64,000 nucleotides of DNA from Pseudolabrys sp. FHR47 (GCF_005153485.1 NZ_CP039740.1:3909001-3973000), one strand, 5' to 3'. Positions 38,251-47,926 are shown, numbered from the stretch's first letter. Numbers and translations are program-made. Notes: generated by a model not told the origin, from the letters alone.

Positions 38251-39448
38251 ATTGCGGGCCCGGTGAAGCGGCCCGCTCGCGCGGTGACAAAAGATAGATG
38301 CCGAGCGCGACAGCCAGCACCACGCCGAAGGCCGTGAACAACCGGCCATAGATCAAGTCGGGCGCGACGGAGGCGATTTCAGACGCTTTCACGTAACGTC
38401 CCGACAGCCATTGCCCAAGACCGGCGCCGCCGAAAAACAGAAGGTTCATCATCGTCACGCCCTGGCCGAGCACATGGGTCGGCAGAAAGGCGCGGGCATG
38501 AGCCAGCAGGATCGCGAAGCTCGCGCCGAACCCGGCGACGACAAACAGAAGCACGAGGGCGAATGTGCCCGAATAAACGCCGAACAGGCCGAGCGCGAGC
38601 CATGCCACCACCGTCACCGCGGCGCCGCTGACCACGGTGACTTTGGCATCGCCGAGATAACGGTTGATCGGCGCGTAGAAAATCCCGCCGAGCGCCAGCG
38701 CGAGGCCCATCGCCGTCGCGGCAAGACCGACGGAATAAGGACCGAAGTGGTGAACCTGCGCCAGATAGGGAGCTATCCACAGCCCGCGCACCGCCGCCAC
38801 CACCGCGTAACTGACGAACATCAGCGGTGCGATCGGCCAGAGCGCGCGGATGGCGACGATCTCCCGTGTCGCGGCCAGGGGCGAAACCTTGCCGCCGGGC
38901 GCCGTCACGCGCGGTGGATCGCGCAGCACGATGACGATCAGCAGAAGGCTGACGACAGTGATGCAGGCCATGCCGAAGATGGTCGGGCGCCAGCCGAACA
39001 GACTGACGGCCAGCGTCAGCGGGGCGCCGCTGACCGGATCGCCGAGCGTGCCCAGGCCGAACAGCAGCGACGACAAAGTCGCAAACCGATGGGACGGATA
39101 GACGCGGCCGATGACATAGAAGCCGGCCATCATCACCGGCGAGAAGCCGGCGCCGAGCAGCGCCATCGCCGTCAGCGCGTGCCACGGCTGGGTCGAGACG
39201 CTGAGCAGGACGCCGCCGGCGACCGCGGCGGCGAGGCTCAGAATAAGGATCCGGCGCGGGCCGAACCGGTCCAACGTCAGCGCGACCGGCACCTGGGTGA
39301 AGGCGAAGGCCAGCAGGAACGTGGCCTGCAGGCTCGCCAGCCCGGCGGAATCGAGGCCTACATCCCGCGACAGCTCGCCCGCCACCACCGCCAGAAAGGG
39401 CCGATAGAAATTGCCCAAGAAATAGGGAAACAGCAGCGTGAGGAACAC
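38249..39448 (-). CDS. MFS transporter
   Basis: A 399-residue permease with about 12 spans. The first loop motif LTLDRFGPRRILILS (residues about 57-72) is the canonical MFS loop 2-3 signature, and the central loop is short. No substrate-specific subgroup is evident. The start is GTG at 39448, with AAGGAAG about 9 bases upstream. Its stop lies in the T-run of the opposite gene's terminator. Confidence 0.8.
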   Translation of the reverse strand: MFLTLLFPYFLGNFYRPFLAVVAGELSRDVGLDSAGLASLQATFLLAFAFTQVPVALTLDRFGPRRILILSLAAAVAGGVLLSVSTQPWHALTAMALLGAGFSPVMMAGFYVIGRVYPSHRFATLSSLLFGLGTLGDPVSGAPLTLAVSLFGWRPTIFGMACITVVSLLLIVIVLRDPPRVTAPGGKVSPLAATREIVAIRALWPIAPLMFVSYAVVAAVRGLWIAPYLAQVHHFGPYSVGLAATAMGLALALGGIFYAPINRYLGDAKVTVVSGAAVTVVAWLALGLFGVYSGTFALVLLFVVAGFGASFAILLAHARAFLPTHVLGQGVTMMNLLFFGGAGLGQWLSGRYVKASEIASVAPDLIYGRLFTAFGVVLAVALGIYLLSPRERAASPGPQ

Positions 39449-39499
39449 CGGAGCAGACTTCCTTTTTCAGGGCAGACTGTCTGATCGGTCTCCGCAGGG

Positions 39500-39576
39500 T
39501 GGTACAGGCGGGTGGACTTGAACCACCGACCTCCGGTTCCACAGACCGGCGCTCTAACCAACTGAGCTACGCCTGC
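39500..39576 (-). tRNA. tRNA-His (GTG)
   Basis: A 77-base tRNA with encoded CCA. Anticodon stem CCGGT/ACCGG closes the loop CTGTGGA with anticodon GTG. Acceptor GCAGGCG pairs with CGCCTGT (one G-U), and the discriminator is A73. The base before position 1 is T, so no G-1 is encoded. A73 without G-1 is the alphaproteobacterial form of tRNA-His. Confidence 0.93.
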
Positions 39577-39760
39577 AAAGTGATGATGTGACGACCGGGC
39601 GGGTACCGCTTGGGCCTCACAGGCTGCGGGACCCTCAAAAGGCCCTGCGCGCGGCGCGAACCTAAGAGCCGCATCCGCCTTTGGCAAGCGGTTTGGGCGA
39701 CCGCGCCGGCGTTGAATTGCCCGACCGGAAGCGATGGCAGAGCCGCTACGGGTGCAAAAG

Positions 39761-39788
39761 AAAGGCCTGGGGCATGCCCCAGGCCTTT
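39761..39788 (-). terminator. Phasin terminator
   Basis: AAAGGCCTGGGG/CCCCAGGCCTTT around GCAT-like centre, followed on the minus strand by CTTTT; lies just downstream of the phasin stop. Confidence 0.8.
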
Positions 39789-39819
39789 AAAACTTCGAAT
39801 TCGCGTTCGTACGGACCGA

Positions 39820-40308
39820 TCAGGCGGCCTTGCTGAACTTGGCGAAGCTTTCCTTGATCGGCTCGGCGGTCTCGGTCGCGACCTTCTGGGCGTGCTCGGA
39901 CAGCTCCTTGGCCTGGGCGTTGAGCGCGTCGAAGCGGTTGCGCCAGTAGGCCGTGGTGAGGGCGATGACGTCCGAGTAGGACTTGGCGCCCATCAGCTCG
40001 GCCATCAGGTCATAGGCGGCGTTTGAGTTGGCGCGCGCCGTCTCGATCAGCTTGGCGCCATAATCGGCGCAGCCCTTCGAGGCGATCGAATAGGTCGTCT
40101 CGAGCGTTTCGGTCGCCTTCTCGGCGTTGGCCTTCATCTTGTCGTAGCCTTCCTTCGCCTGGGCGATGCCCTTCTCGGCGAATTCGCGGAAGGCCGGCGG
40201 CACTTCGACATTCGGCATTTCGAACTTCGACATATCGAACTTCGGCATCTGGAACATCGCGTCGGTGTTGAACGCGACGACTTTCGGGGTGTTCGTTTCG
40301 TCGGACAT
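39820..40308 (-). CDS. Phasin family protein (162 aa)
   Basis: A 162-residue granule-coat protein of the Phasin_2 family. After a Phe/Met-rich stretch (MFQMPKFDMSKFEMP) the helical domain begins (PPAFREFAEKGIAQAKEGYDKMKANAEK) and continues to SYSDVIALTTAYWRNRFDALNAQAKELSEHAQK, ending in ESFAKFSKAA. Phasins coat polyhydroxybutyrate granules. Two Met codons compete: 40317 sits directly on AAAGG, too close, while 40308 has AAGGA about 8 bases upstream and is preferred. A TGC-rich putative PhaR site lies about 140 bases upstream. Confidence 0.9.
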   Translation of the reverse strand: MSDETNTPKVVAFNTDAMFQMPKFDMSKFEMPNVEVPPAFREFAEKGIAQAKEGYDKMKANAEKATETLETTYSIASKGCADYGAKLIETARANSNAAYDLMAELMGAKSYSDVIALTTAYWRNRFDALNAQAKELSEHAQKVATETAEPIKESFAKFSKAA

Positions 40309-40447
40309 GGTCGTCATCCTTTGGCGAGGACGTTTTTCCGGCGACGCTGGGCGGCCGTCCTCTGGCTCGATGCGGCCCGCGCCTCACATGCACCCGCGCG
40401 CACAACGGCGGCGGAAACCAATGAACGAAAGTATAAACCAAATCGAG

Positions 40448-40476
40448 TGCATTGCAACAAAAATATTGCGATGCAA
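40448..40476 (-). promoter_or_regulatory. TGC-rich putative PhaR operator before phasin
   Basis: TGCATTGCAA (40448-40457) and TTGCGATGCAA (40466-40476), the same word pair as at 2861-2886. It lies in the promoter region of the phasin gene starting at 40308. Confidence 0.5.
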
Positions 40477-40482
40477 CATAAA

Positions 40483-40503
40483 GCCGCGGCAGTCCGCCGC
40501 GGC
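40483..40503 (-). terminator. Possible terminator of second phasin gene
   Basis: GCCGCGG/CCGCGGC with a 7-base loop, followed on the minus strand by CTTTAT. It lies 77 bases beyond the stop of the 119-residue phasin. Confidence 0.5.
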
Positions 40504-40579
40504 TCGCCTAAGCCACTGCAATCATTTCAGTATTTTCCCACGAGCCGCAGGTCGTGGGGTCCGCCGGCGTTGAACGCGC

Positions 40580-40939
40580 CTATTTCGGCGCCATCTTGCT
40601 GGCGTGCTCCGACAGGGCCTTGGCCTGCTCCGAGAGTGCTGCAATCTGTGCCTTGATGTAGTCGACCTGCAGCTCGGTCACTTCCTTGGGGTCCTTGGCC
40701 CGCAGCAAACGCTGGGCGAAATCGAACGAGGTCGTGAGGTTGCGCTCGGCAAAGGTCATGGCGAGCTGACCGGCCTCGCGGACGCTGGTCTGCAGGGACT
40801 TGGCCTGAGTCTCCGCCGTGCCGACCGCATGTTTGCTGGCGGCGATGAAACTGTCGAAGGCCTGCTTGGCCTGCTCGACGCTCTTTTCCGCGAATTCGCG
40901 CATCTCAGCGGGGATTTCGAACTTTGGATCCTGCGCCAT
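40580..40939 (-). CDS. Phasin family protein (119 aa)
   Basis: A 119-residue shorter phasin, almost wholly helical: residues 9-60 (PAEMREFAEKSVEQAKQAFDSF, TAETQAKSLQTSVREAGQLA) and 70-115 (FDFAQRLLRAKDPKEVTELQVDYIKAQ, EQAKALSEHASK). AAGGAG lies 6 bases before the ATG. It is tandem with the 162-residue phasin but has its own terminator-like hairpin, and the TGC-rich motif lies between the two. It probably coats PHB granules or serves a related role. Confidence 0.88.
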   Translation of the reverse strand: MAQDPKFEIPAEMREFAEKSVEQAKQAFDSFIAASKHAVGTAETQAKSLQTSVREAGQLAMTFAERNLTTSFDFAQRLLRAKDPKEVTELQVDYIKAQIAALSEQAKALSEHASKMAPK

Positions 40940-41166
40940 AGTAGCTCCTTCCGAAATTGCCGAACCAAACCCGGTCGGCCTTTTTATAACCCACCCGTTC
41001 GAGCGGATGTATGACGGCCCGCCCCGGCTCCGAAGCCGTCAAATGTGCGGGTTAACGTTACCGCCCTATGACCGGGGGCGATAGGGCCCCAATCGTGGAC
41101 GACCGATGGCCGCAGGCCTATTAATGCTTTGTTAGCCGTAACAGTTGCGGCTTGGTGCGGCGCGCG

Positions 41167-44040
41167 ATGAGCGGGACAAACGACCAACACCTCTGGCTCG
41201 ACGACCCTCGTCTGGCCGATTACGCCCTCGCTCCCGTGCCGGTGTGGCTGTGGCGGGAGGATGGTACCGCCGTGCTCTGGGCCAACGCCCCAGCTGCCGC
41301 GATCTTCGATGCGTCATCGGCGACCGAACTCGCGCAGCGGCGTTTCGACCCTGGTCACCCTGCGGCAACGCAGATCAAACGCCTTGCCGGCACGCTGCCA
41401 GGCGGCGGCACCAAGCGCCTCGAACGGCTGCGCGGCTTCGGCGCGCCGTTGGGCAGCGCGCTCACCTGTTTCTGCGCGCGCGTCACGCTGCCCGATCATG
41501 CGGCCGCGATTCTCGTCGTTTCGACCGAACGCGTGGCGCGGGACCTGAGCCTGCCGGAACGCGCGCATCGCCTCATCGCCAATGTCGAGCGCCCCGCCGC
41601 GGTGTTCTCGGCGGACGGTGAATTGATCAGCGCCAATCCGCCGGCGCGTCAGCGCCTCGGCGACAAGCGCGACATCGCCGTGCTCGGCCTCGACAAACTC
41701 GCGCGCGAGGCCAGCCGCAACGGCCGCGCCGAAGGCGACTTCGCGCTCGGCTATGGAGTCATGCGCAAACTCGGCGCCGGACAGACCGTCGCGATGCTGC
41801 TGCAGTTCACCGAGCCCAAGCCTGTGCACGAGCTCAAGCCTGTGCAGCAGCAACCATTGCCATACGACGTCGTGGCCATGACGCCGACGAAATTGAAGCC
41901 GGCACCCGACACGCCGCGGCCCCAAGCCTATCGTTTCGTCTGGCAGATGGATGCGGCGACGCATTTCACGCAAGGCATGGAGAACTTCGCGCGCCTGCTC
42001 GGGCCGGAAACGGCCTCGGTGCTGCTGCGCGCCTGGCCCGAAATTGCGCAGGCCCTGAACATCGACACCGACGGCCGCGTCGCGCGCGCCCTGGCGGCAC
42101 GCGAGACCTGGAGCGGCATCGTCGTCGACTGGCCGATGGACGGCTCGAACGAGCGCGTCGCCATCGAGATGTCCGGCCTGCCGACCTTCGACCGCGACCG
42201 CCGCTTCACCGGCTTCCGCGGCTTCGGCATCTGCCGCGCCGGCTTGCGCGATATAGAAACCATCGCTGCCGTCCCGCCACCGAAGCCGGTCGAACCGGCT
42301 CCGGCCAAGGTCATCGCCTTCCGTCCGGCGACGCCCGAGCCACAACCGCCCGCCCCACCGATTGCCCCGGTGGCGGAGCCGGAGCCCACGACGGACAAAC
42401 CTTCGCTCACGCCGAATGAGCACAGCAATTTCGAGGAACTGGCGCGCGAGCTCAATGCGCGACTCAAAGGTGGCGGGGCCAAATCTCCGCTGCCCGAAGA
42501 TGACGCACCCGACTTCGGCTCCGAACCGCTCGTCGTGCCGCAGCCGGAGCCTCCGGCGCAGCGCATGTCGGCGAGCGATGACAGCCGCGCCATTCTCGAG
42601 CGGCTGCCGCTCGGCATTCTGGTTTATCGGCTCAACAACCTGCTCTACGCCAACCGTGCCTTCCTCGACTGGACCGGTTACGACAACCTCGCCACGCTCA
42701 ACGAAGCCGGCGGCCTCGACAGCCTGTTCATCGAACCGGCGAGCGGCGACACCAATGGCAATGGCGGCAAATCGCTCAACATCGCCACCGTCAACGGCCA
42801 GCAGAAGCCCGTGAAAGGCCGCCTGTTCAGCGTGCCGTGGGGTCAGGAGCCGGCGCTGGTGCTGATGATCCAGACCGGCGCTGGCGAAGCAGAGAACAAG
42901 CCGAACGAAGCGTCGCTACGCCGTCTCGAGTCGGAAGCCAACGAATTGCGCGCCGTGCTCGATACCGCCACCGACGGCGTACTGCTGCTCGATCGCGCCG
43001 GACGCGTGCTCGCCGCGAACCGGAGCGCGCAGGCGCTGTTCGGCTACGACGCCGCCGACTTCACCGAACTCTCCATCGACGACCTGTTCGCGCCGGAAAG
43101 CCGCCGCACGATGGTCGACTATCTCGATCGCGTGTCCGGCGATCGCGGCACGCTACCCGACGCGGGGCGCGAAGCCATCGGCCGCTTCAAGCGCGGCGGG
43201 CTGGTGCCGCTCTATGTCACCATGGGTCGCATCGAGGATGGCGACAAATACTGCGCGGTACTGCGCGACCTCACCGCCTGGAAGCGCACCGAGGAAGACC
43301 TTATCAATGCGCGGCGCGAGGCCGAGCGTGCCTCGACCGCCAAATCGGAATTCCTCGCCAAGATCAGCCACGAGATCCGCACACCGCTCAGCGCCATTCT
43401 TGGCTTCTCCGAAGTCATGATGGACGAGCGCTTTGGGACCATCGGCAACGAGCGCTACAAGGAGTACCTCAAGGACATCCACTCCGCCGGTGGCCACGTC
43501 ATTTCGCTGCTCAACGATCTGCTCGATCTGTCGAAGATCGAGGCCGGCAAGCTCGATCTGACTTTCGTCAGCGTCAACCTCAACGACATCGTGCAGGAAT
43601 GCGTGGCGATGTTGCAGCAGGAGGCCAACCGCCAGAGGGTCATCATCCGCACCTCGCTGGCGCCGAACCTGCCGCCGATCGTGGCGGATGCGCGCTCGGT
43701 GCGTCAGATCGCGCTCAACATCCTGTCGAACTCGATCAAGTTCACCGGCGCCGGCGGCCAGGTGATCGTCTCGACGACGGTCAATGACGATAATGAAGCG
43801 AGCCTGCGCATCCGCGACACCGGCACCGGCATGAGCGAGCAGGAACTGCAGATGGCGCTCGAGCCGTTCCGCCAGATCGCCACCACCTCGCGCTGGGGCG
43901 CAAGCGGCACCGGCCTCGGCCTGCCCATCACCAAGGCGCTGGCGGAGGCCAATCACGCCCGCTTCCGCATCACCAGCCGGCCGGAAGATGGAACTCTGGT
44001 CGAAGTCGCCTTCCCCGCGACCCGCGTGCTGGCGGAATAA
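41167..44040 (+). CDS. PdhS-like PAS sensor histidine kinase
   Basis: A 957-residue soluble kinase with no membrane span. A long N-terminal sensory part with PAS-like segments (near residues 20-60, 130-200 and 260-360) is followed by a Pro-rich linker (about 370-450), two clearer PAS domains (about 475-560 and 595-700), then the kinase core: phospho-acceptor His735 in KISHEIRTPLSAILGF, N box IALNILSNSIKFT, and the GTGLGLPITKALAE G2 box. The HisKA/PAS layout and the SEVMMDERFG stretch match PdhS/PleC/DivJ-type kinases that act on DivK for polarity and division. Start 41167 has no good ribosome-binding site. Confidence 0.85.
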   Translation: MSGTNDQHLWLDDPRLADYALAPVPVWLWREDGTAVLWANAPAAAIFDASSATELAQRRFDPGHPAATQIKRLAGTLPGGGTKRLERLRGFGAPLGSALTCFCARVTLPDHAAAILVVSTERVARDLSLPERAHRLIANVERPAAVFSADGELISANPPARQRLGDKRDIAVLGLDKLAREASRNGRAEGDFALGYGVMRKLGAGQTVAMLLQFTEPKPVHELKPVQQQPLPYDVVAMTPTKLKPAPDTPRPQAYRFVWQMDAATHFTQGMENFARLLGPETASVLLRAWPEIAQALNIDTDGRVARALAARETWSGIVVDWPMDGSNERVAIEMSGLPTFDRDRRFTGFRGFGICRAGLRDIETIAAVPPPKPVEPAPAKVIAFRPATPEPQPPAPPIAPVAEPEPTTDKPSLTPNEHSNFEELARELNARLKGGGAKSPLPEDDAPDFGSEPLVVPQPEPPAQRMSASDDSRAILERLPLGILVYRLNNLLYANRAFLDWTGYDNLATLNEAGGLDSLFIEPASGDTNGNGGKSLNIATVNGQQKPVKGRLFSVPWGQEPALVLMIQTGAGEAENKPNEASLRRLESEANELRAVLDTATDGVLLLDRAGRVLAANRSAQALFGYDAADFTELSIDDLFAPESRRTMVDYLDRVSGDRGTLPDAGREAIGRFKRGGLVPLYVTMGRIEDGDKYCAVLRDLTAWKRTEEDLINARREAERASTAKSEFLAKISHEIRTPLSAILGFSEVMMDERFGTIGNERYKEYLKDIHSAGGHVISLLNDLLDLSKIEAGKLDLTFVSVNLNDIVQECVAMLQQEANRQRVIIRTSLAPNLPPIVADARSVRQIALNILSNSIKFTGAGGQVIVSTTVNDDNEASLRIRDTGTGMSEQELQMALEPFRQIATTSRWGASGTGLGLPITKALAEANHARFRITSRPEDGTLVEVAFPATRVLAE

Positions 44041-44100
44041 AAATCGCCTGATAAGCTTGCCTTTCGGTCCGCCGCCTCGAGGCGTCGGGGAAAGGTGTCC

Positions 44101-44856
44101 ATGAGTCGCCTGTTCCGTTGCGCGCTGCTTCTTGTCGCCGCGTTCGCGATTTCAAACCTCGCATTCCCGGCGCGCGCCGCCGAGAAAGTCGATCTGCTGC
44201 TGGTGCTGGCGGCCGACGTGTCGCGCAGCGTGACCGGCGACAAGTTCAAGCTGCAGCGCGACGGTTACGCCGCGGCGATTGCCAATCCGAAAGTGCTCGA
44301 GGCGATCAAAGGCGGCCGCAACGGCCGCATCGCCGTGATGTTCATCGAGTGGTCCGGCGCCGGCAACCAGAAGGTCGTGATCGGCTGGAGCGTGATTGAC
44401 GGTCCGCAGGCGGCGCATGCCTTCGGCACCCGTCTGCTCGAAGAGCCGCGTGCCTTCGCCGACCGCACCTCGATCAGCGGCGGCATCGACCTTGCCATGG
44501 CCGAACTCGCCAAGGCGCCGTATTTCTCGGAGCGGCAAACCATCGACGTGTCCGGCGACGGCACCAACAATTCCGGCCGCGATGTCCGCCTGGCGCGCGA
44601 TGAAGCGGTCGAGAAAGGCATCGTCATCAACGGCCTTGCCATTCTCAGCGATCAGCCCATGCCGTGGAATCCCGAACACACCCATCCGCCCGGAGGCTTG
44701 GCCAAGTATTACCGCGACAATGTCACCGGCGGACCGGGCAGCTTCGTGATGGAAGCCGGGGACTTCGAGTCCTTCGGCGACGCCGTGCTGAAAAAGATGA
44801 TTGCCGAAATCGCCGACGCCTCGCAGCCCGGCAAGGACGCGCCGTTTGTACGATGA
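44101..44856 (+). CDS. DUF1194 vWA-type secreted protein
   Basis: A 251-residue exported protein of the DUF1194 family. The signal peptide (MSRLFRCALLLVAAFAIS, cleaved after ARA) is followed by a von Willebrand A-type fold: LLLVLAADVSRSVTGDKF holds a MIDAS-like DxSxS, GRIAVMFIEWSG the second strand, and TIDVSGDGTNNSGRDV a later metal-facing loop. Its role is unknown. AAAGG lies 5 bases before the ATG at 44101. It follows the kinase gene by 60 bases. Confidence 0.8.
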   Translation: MSRLFRCALLLVAAFAISNLAFPARAAEKVDLLLVLAADVSRSVTGDKFKLQRDGYAAAIANPKVLEAIKGGRNGRIAVMFIEWSGAGNQKVVIGWSVIDGPQAAHAFGTRLLEEPRAFADRTSISGGIDLAMAELAKAPYFSERQTIDVSGDGTNNSGRDVRLARDEAVEKGIVINGLAILSDQPMPWNPEHTHPPGGLAKYYRDNVTGGPGSFVMEAGDFESFGDAVLKKMIAEIADASQPGKDAPFVR

Positions 44857-44913
44857 CCCGCCGAGGTATGGCGGGGCCTGCCCATGGCAGATTGTCGCAA
44901 CATCGAAGCACTG

Positions 44914-45005
44914 TTTGAAATCATTCTAACCAGAGCCGTTCCTCCTTCGCCGGCAAGTCCTTCCCGCTGACACATAGGACTTTGCTACCCTGTAATAGTT
45001 CTAAA
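44914..45005. promoter_or_regulatory. Irr/ICE-like boxes before iron transport genes
   Basis: TTTGAAA-TCA-TTCTAAC (44914-44930) matches the ICE consensus TTTAGAA-N3-TTCTAAA at 11 of 14 positions. A second, partial site has the full TTCTAAA half at 44999-45005. They lie 120-200 bases upstream of the ferric-iron binding protein gene, which suits iron-dependent control by Irr. Confidence 0.4.
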
Positions 45006-45118
45006 GTATTGTTTTTTAAGAAGAACTTGTTGACCGCCGCGCTGCCGGACCGCCACATACAGCAACGAGACCCGCCGCCAATCATGCGCCGCCGGGGTCC
45101 TTCGGGAGGTCTTGATCA

Positions 45119-46135
45119 ATGCTCAAGCGAATTCACGCTGCTTCGCTCGCCGCCGCCTTTGTCGCCGGCGCCATTTCGCCCGCGCTCGCGCAGGGTGAGG
45201 TCAATGTTTACAGCTATCGCGAAACCAAGCTGATCCAGCCGCTGTTCGACGCCTTCACCAAGGACACCGGCATCAAGGTCAACGTCATTTCGGCGAGCTC
45301 CGGACTCGAGCAGCGCATCAAGACCGAGGGCGAGAACAGTCCCGCCGACGTGCTGCTGACCGTCGATATCGGCCGCCTCGAGGAAGCCGTGAAGGCCGGC
45401 ATCAGCCAGGCCATCGTTTCCGCCGAACTCGACAAGGTGGTGCCGCCGCAGTTCCGCGACCCGGAAGGACACTGGTACGCCATCTCGATGCGTGCCCGTG
45501 TCGTCTACGCCTCGAAAGAGCGCGTGCAGCAGAACTCGCTCACTTACGAAGAACTTGCCGACCCGAAATGGAAGGGCAAGATTTGCATCCGCTCCGGCCA
45601 GCACATGTACAACAACGTACTGATCGCGGCCTATATCGCGCATCACGGCGAAGCCAAGGCCGAGGAATGGCTCAAGGGCGTGAAGGCCAATCTGGCGCAG
45701 AAGCCGTCGGGTGGCGATCGCGAAACCGCGCGCGACGTGGCCGCCGGCAAATGCGATCTGGGCATCGGCAACACCTATTACTACGGCCTGATGCAGGCGA
45801 ACCCGCAGCAGAAGCCGTGGGCAGACGCCACCAAGGTGATCCTGCCGACCTTCGCGGGCGGCGGCACCCACGTGAACGTGTCCGGTGTCGTCCTCGCCAA
45901 GCACGCGCCGCACAAGGCGGAGGCGCTGAAGCTGATCGAGTGGCTCGCCGGCGAGAAGGCCCAGCACATGTATGCCGACGTCAACTACGAGTACCCGCTG
46001 CGGCCCGGTATCGCCATCAACCCGGCGATCGCGGCCTTCGGCACCTTGAAGGCGGACCCGCTGCCGCTGTCCAAGATCGCCAATGAAAGGAAGGCAGCGG
46101 CGGCATTAGTTGATAAGGTGGGCTTCGATAACTGA
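45119..46135 (+). CDS. Ferric-iron ABC transporter, substrate-binding protein
   Basis: A 338-residue periplasmic protein of the FbpA/FutA class. A signal peptide ends ISPALA before Gln25; the mature protein begins GEVNVYSYRE, typical of the class, and the iron-binding tyrosines are visible in IGNTYYYGLMQ. The HGEAKAEEWLKGVKANLA and GGGTHVNVSGVVLAKHAPHK segments are conserved. GGGAGG lies 9 bases before the ATG. It starts the operon with the permease; iron-box-like sequences are upstream. Confidence 0.9.
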   Translation: MLKRIHAASLAAAFVAGAISPALAQGEVNVYSYRETKLIQPLFDAFTKDTGIKVNVISASSGLEQRIKTEGENSPADVLLTVDIGRLEEAVKAGISQAIVSAELDKVVPPQFRDPEGHWYAISMRARVVYASKERVQQNSLTYEELADPKWKGKICIRSGQHMYNNVLIAAYIAHHGEAKAEEWLKGVKANLAQKPSGGDRETARDVAAGKCDLGIGNTYYYGLMQANPQQKPWADATKVILPTFAGGGTHVNVSGVVLAKHAPHKAEALKLIEWLAGEKAQHMYADVNYEYPLRPGIAINPAIAAFGTLKADPLPLSKIANERKAAAALVDKVGFDN

Positions 46136-46160
46136 TCCGGTTTCGAGGTCCTCGACCATT

Positions 46161-47849
46161 ATGCGTTCCGATACCGGCGGCCCCGCCCTGCGCGGGGCCG
46201 TTGGCCGTTTACCGGCTGACCGAATTGCGAGCCTGACCATCGCGCTCGCCGCCGCCGCGCTGATCGCGCTGCCGCTGGCGAGCCTGATGCGTTTGGCCGT
46301 GACCGGCGACGCCGAGTTGTGGCCGCATCTGGCCGCCTACGTGCTGCCGCACGCCATCGTGCAGACCGCGCTGCTGCTGATCGGCGTCGCCGCCGTCACG
46401 GCGCTGACCGGCATCGCGCCGGCCTTTCTCGTCGCCGGTTTCGAGTTTCCCGGACGCAAGGTGCTGGAATGGCTGCTGCCGCTGCCGCTCGCCATCCCGA
46501 CCTATATCGCCGCTTATGTCTATGCCGACATCCTCGACGCCGCCGGCCCGGTGCAGAGCGCGCTGCGCGCCGTCTTCGGTTTCAGGACGGGCGCCGATTA
46601 CTGGTTTCCGCCGGTGCGCTCATTGGGCGGCGCCATCCTGATCATCGGGCTGGTCGTCTATCCGTATGTCTATCTCACCGCCCGCGCGCTGTTCAAAACC
46701 CAGAGCGCGAGCTTTGCCGAAGCCGCCCATACGATGGGCGCGACCTTGTGGCAGACCTTCCGCTACATCTCACTGCCGCTGGCGCGGCCGGCGATCGCGG
46801 TCGGGCTGGCGCTCGCTCTGCTCGAGGCGCTCAACGACATCGGCGCCGCCGAATATCTCGGCGTGCAGACGCTGACCTTGTCGATCTTCACCACCTGGCT
46901 CAATCGCGGCAGCCTGGGCGGCGCGGCGCAGATCGCGCTGGCCCTGCTCGCGGTGGTGACGCTGCTGATCGCGCTCGAGCGCACGGCGCGGCGCCGGCAG
47001 TCGATCGAAGGCGACGCGCAGGACGGCACGGTGACGCGGCGTCTGCCGCTGACCGGCCGCGCAGGTGTGCTCGCGGCGATCGCCTGCGCGATCCCGGTCG
47101 CATTCGGCTTCGTCATTCCCGGCGGCTATCTGTTACGCGAGGCGATCCGGCGCGGGCTCATTGCCGGCATCGAGCCGTCGCTGCTGACCGCCTTGGCGAC
47201 CACGGTGGCGCTGGCGGCGGCCGCGACCGCCGTGGTGCTCGCGGTTGGCATCGCCGCGGCCATCCCGCTGCGGCTGGTGCCGGTCAAGGCGGCGCTGTCC
47301 CTCCTTGCGGTCGCCAGCATGGGCTATGCGGTGCCGGGAACCGTGCTGGCGCTCGGCCTGCTCTCGCCGCTGGTTGCCGGCGACGAGATCCTCAACGGGC
47401 TGAGCAGGTGGCTCACCGGCGTCCCGCTCGGCCTGGTGCTGGCCGGCTCCAGCGCGGCGCTGATCCTCGCCTACACCGCCCGGTTTGCGTCGATTTCGAT
47501 CGGCGTCGTGCAAGCGGGCCTGGCGCAAATGCCGCGCGAGTTCGACGAAAGCGCGCGGCTCGACGGCGCCGGCATTGGCGCGCTGCTGCGCCATATCCAC
47601 CTGCCGCTGCTGACGCCGGCTCTGACCGGCGCGGCGCTGCTGGTGTTCGTCGATTGCCTCAAGGAACTGCCGATGACGCTGCTGATGCGGCCGCTCAATG
47701 TCGAGACGCTGGCGACCTCGATCTATCAGTTCGCGACCCGCGGCAGTTTCGAGGACGGCGCGCTGGCGGCCCTGCTGATCGTGCTCGCGGGCATCCCCCC
47801 GGTCATCCTGCTGATGCGGGCCCCGGACGCGCGAGAGGCCCGGCGTTAA
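46161..47849 (+). CDS. Ferric-iron ABC transporter permease, two-domain
   Basis: A 562-residue permease of the FbpB/CysTW type containing two fused transmembrane domains. The EAA loops that contact the ATPase are visible in SFAEAAHTMGATLWQTFRYISLPLARP (residues about 198-225) and EFDESARLDGAGIGALLRHIHLPLLTP (about 475-500). About 12 hydrophobic segments. It starts 25 bases after the binding-protein stop, with a weak ribosome-binding site. No ATPase gene follows; the next gene is an AsmA protein. Confidence 0.88.
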   Translation: MRSDTGGPALRGAVGRLPADRIASLTIALAAAALIALPLASLMRLAVTGDAELWPHLAAYVLPHAIVQTALLLIGVAAVTALTGIAPAFLVAGFEFPGRKVLEWLLPLPLAIPTYIAAYVYADILDAAGPVQSALRAVFGFRTGADYWFPPVRSLGGAILIIGLVVYPYVYLTARALFKTQSASFAEAAHTMGATLWQTFRYISLPLARPAIAVGLALALLEALNDIGAAEYLGVQTLTLSIFTTWLNRGSLGGAAQIALALLAVVTLLIALERTARRRQSIEGDAQDGTVTRRLPLTGRAGVLAAIACAIPVAFGFVIPGGYLLREAIRRGLIAGIEPSLLTALATTVALAAAATAVVLAVGIAAAIPLRLVPVKAALSLLAVASMGYAVPGTVLALGLLSPLVAGDEILNGLSRWLTGVPLGLVLAGSSAALILAYTARFASISIGVVQAGLAQMPREFDESARLDGAGIGALLRHIHLPLLTPALTGAALLVFVDCLKELPMTLLMRPLNVETLATSIYQFATRGSFEDGALAALLIVLAGIPPVILLMRAPDAREARR

Positions 47850-47926
47850 CGCCGATCGCGGATTCCCGGGGACCGGGGGCGGCCGGCGAACCGGCGGCCT
47901 TGAAAGCGTCACATGGGCCACTCAGG

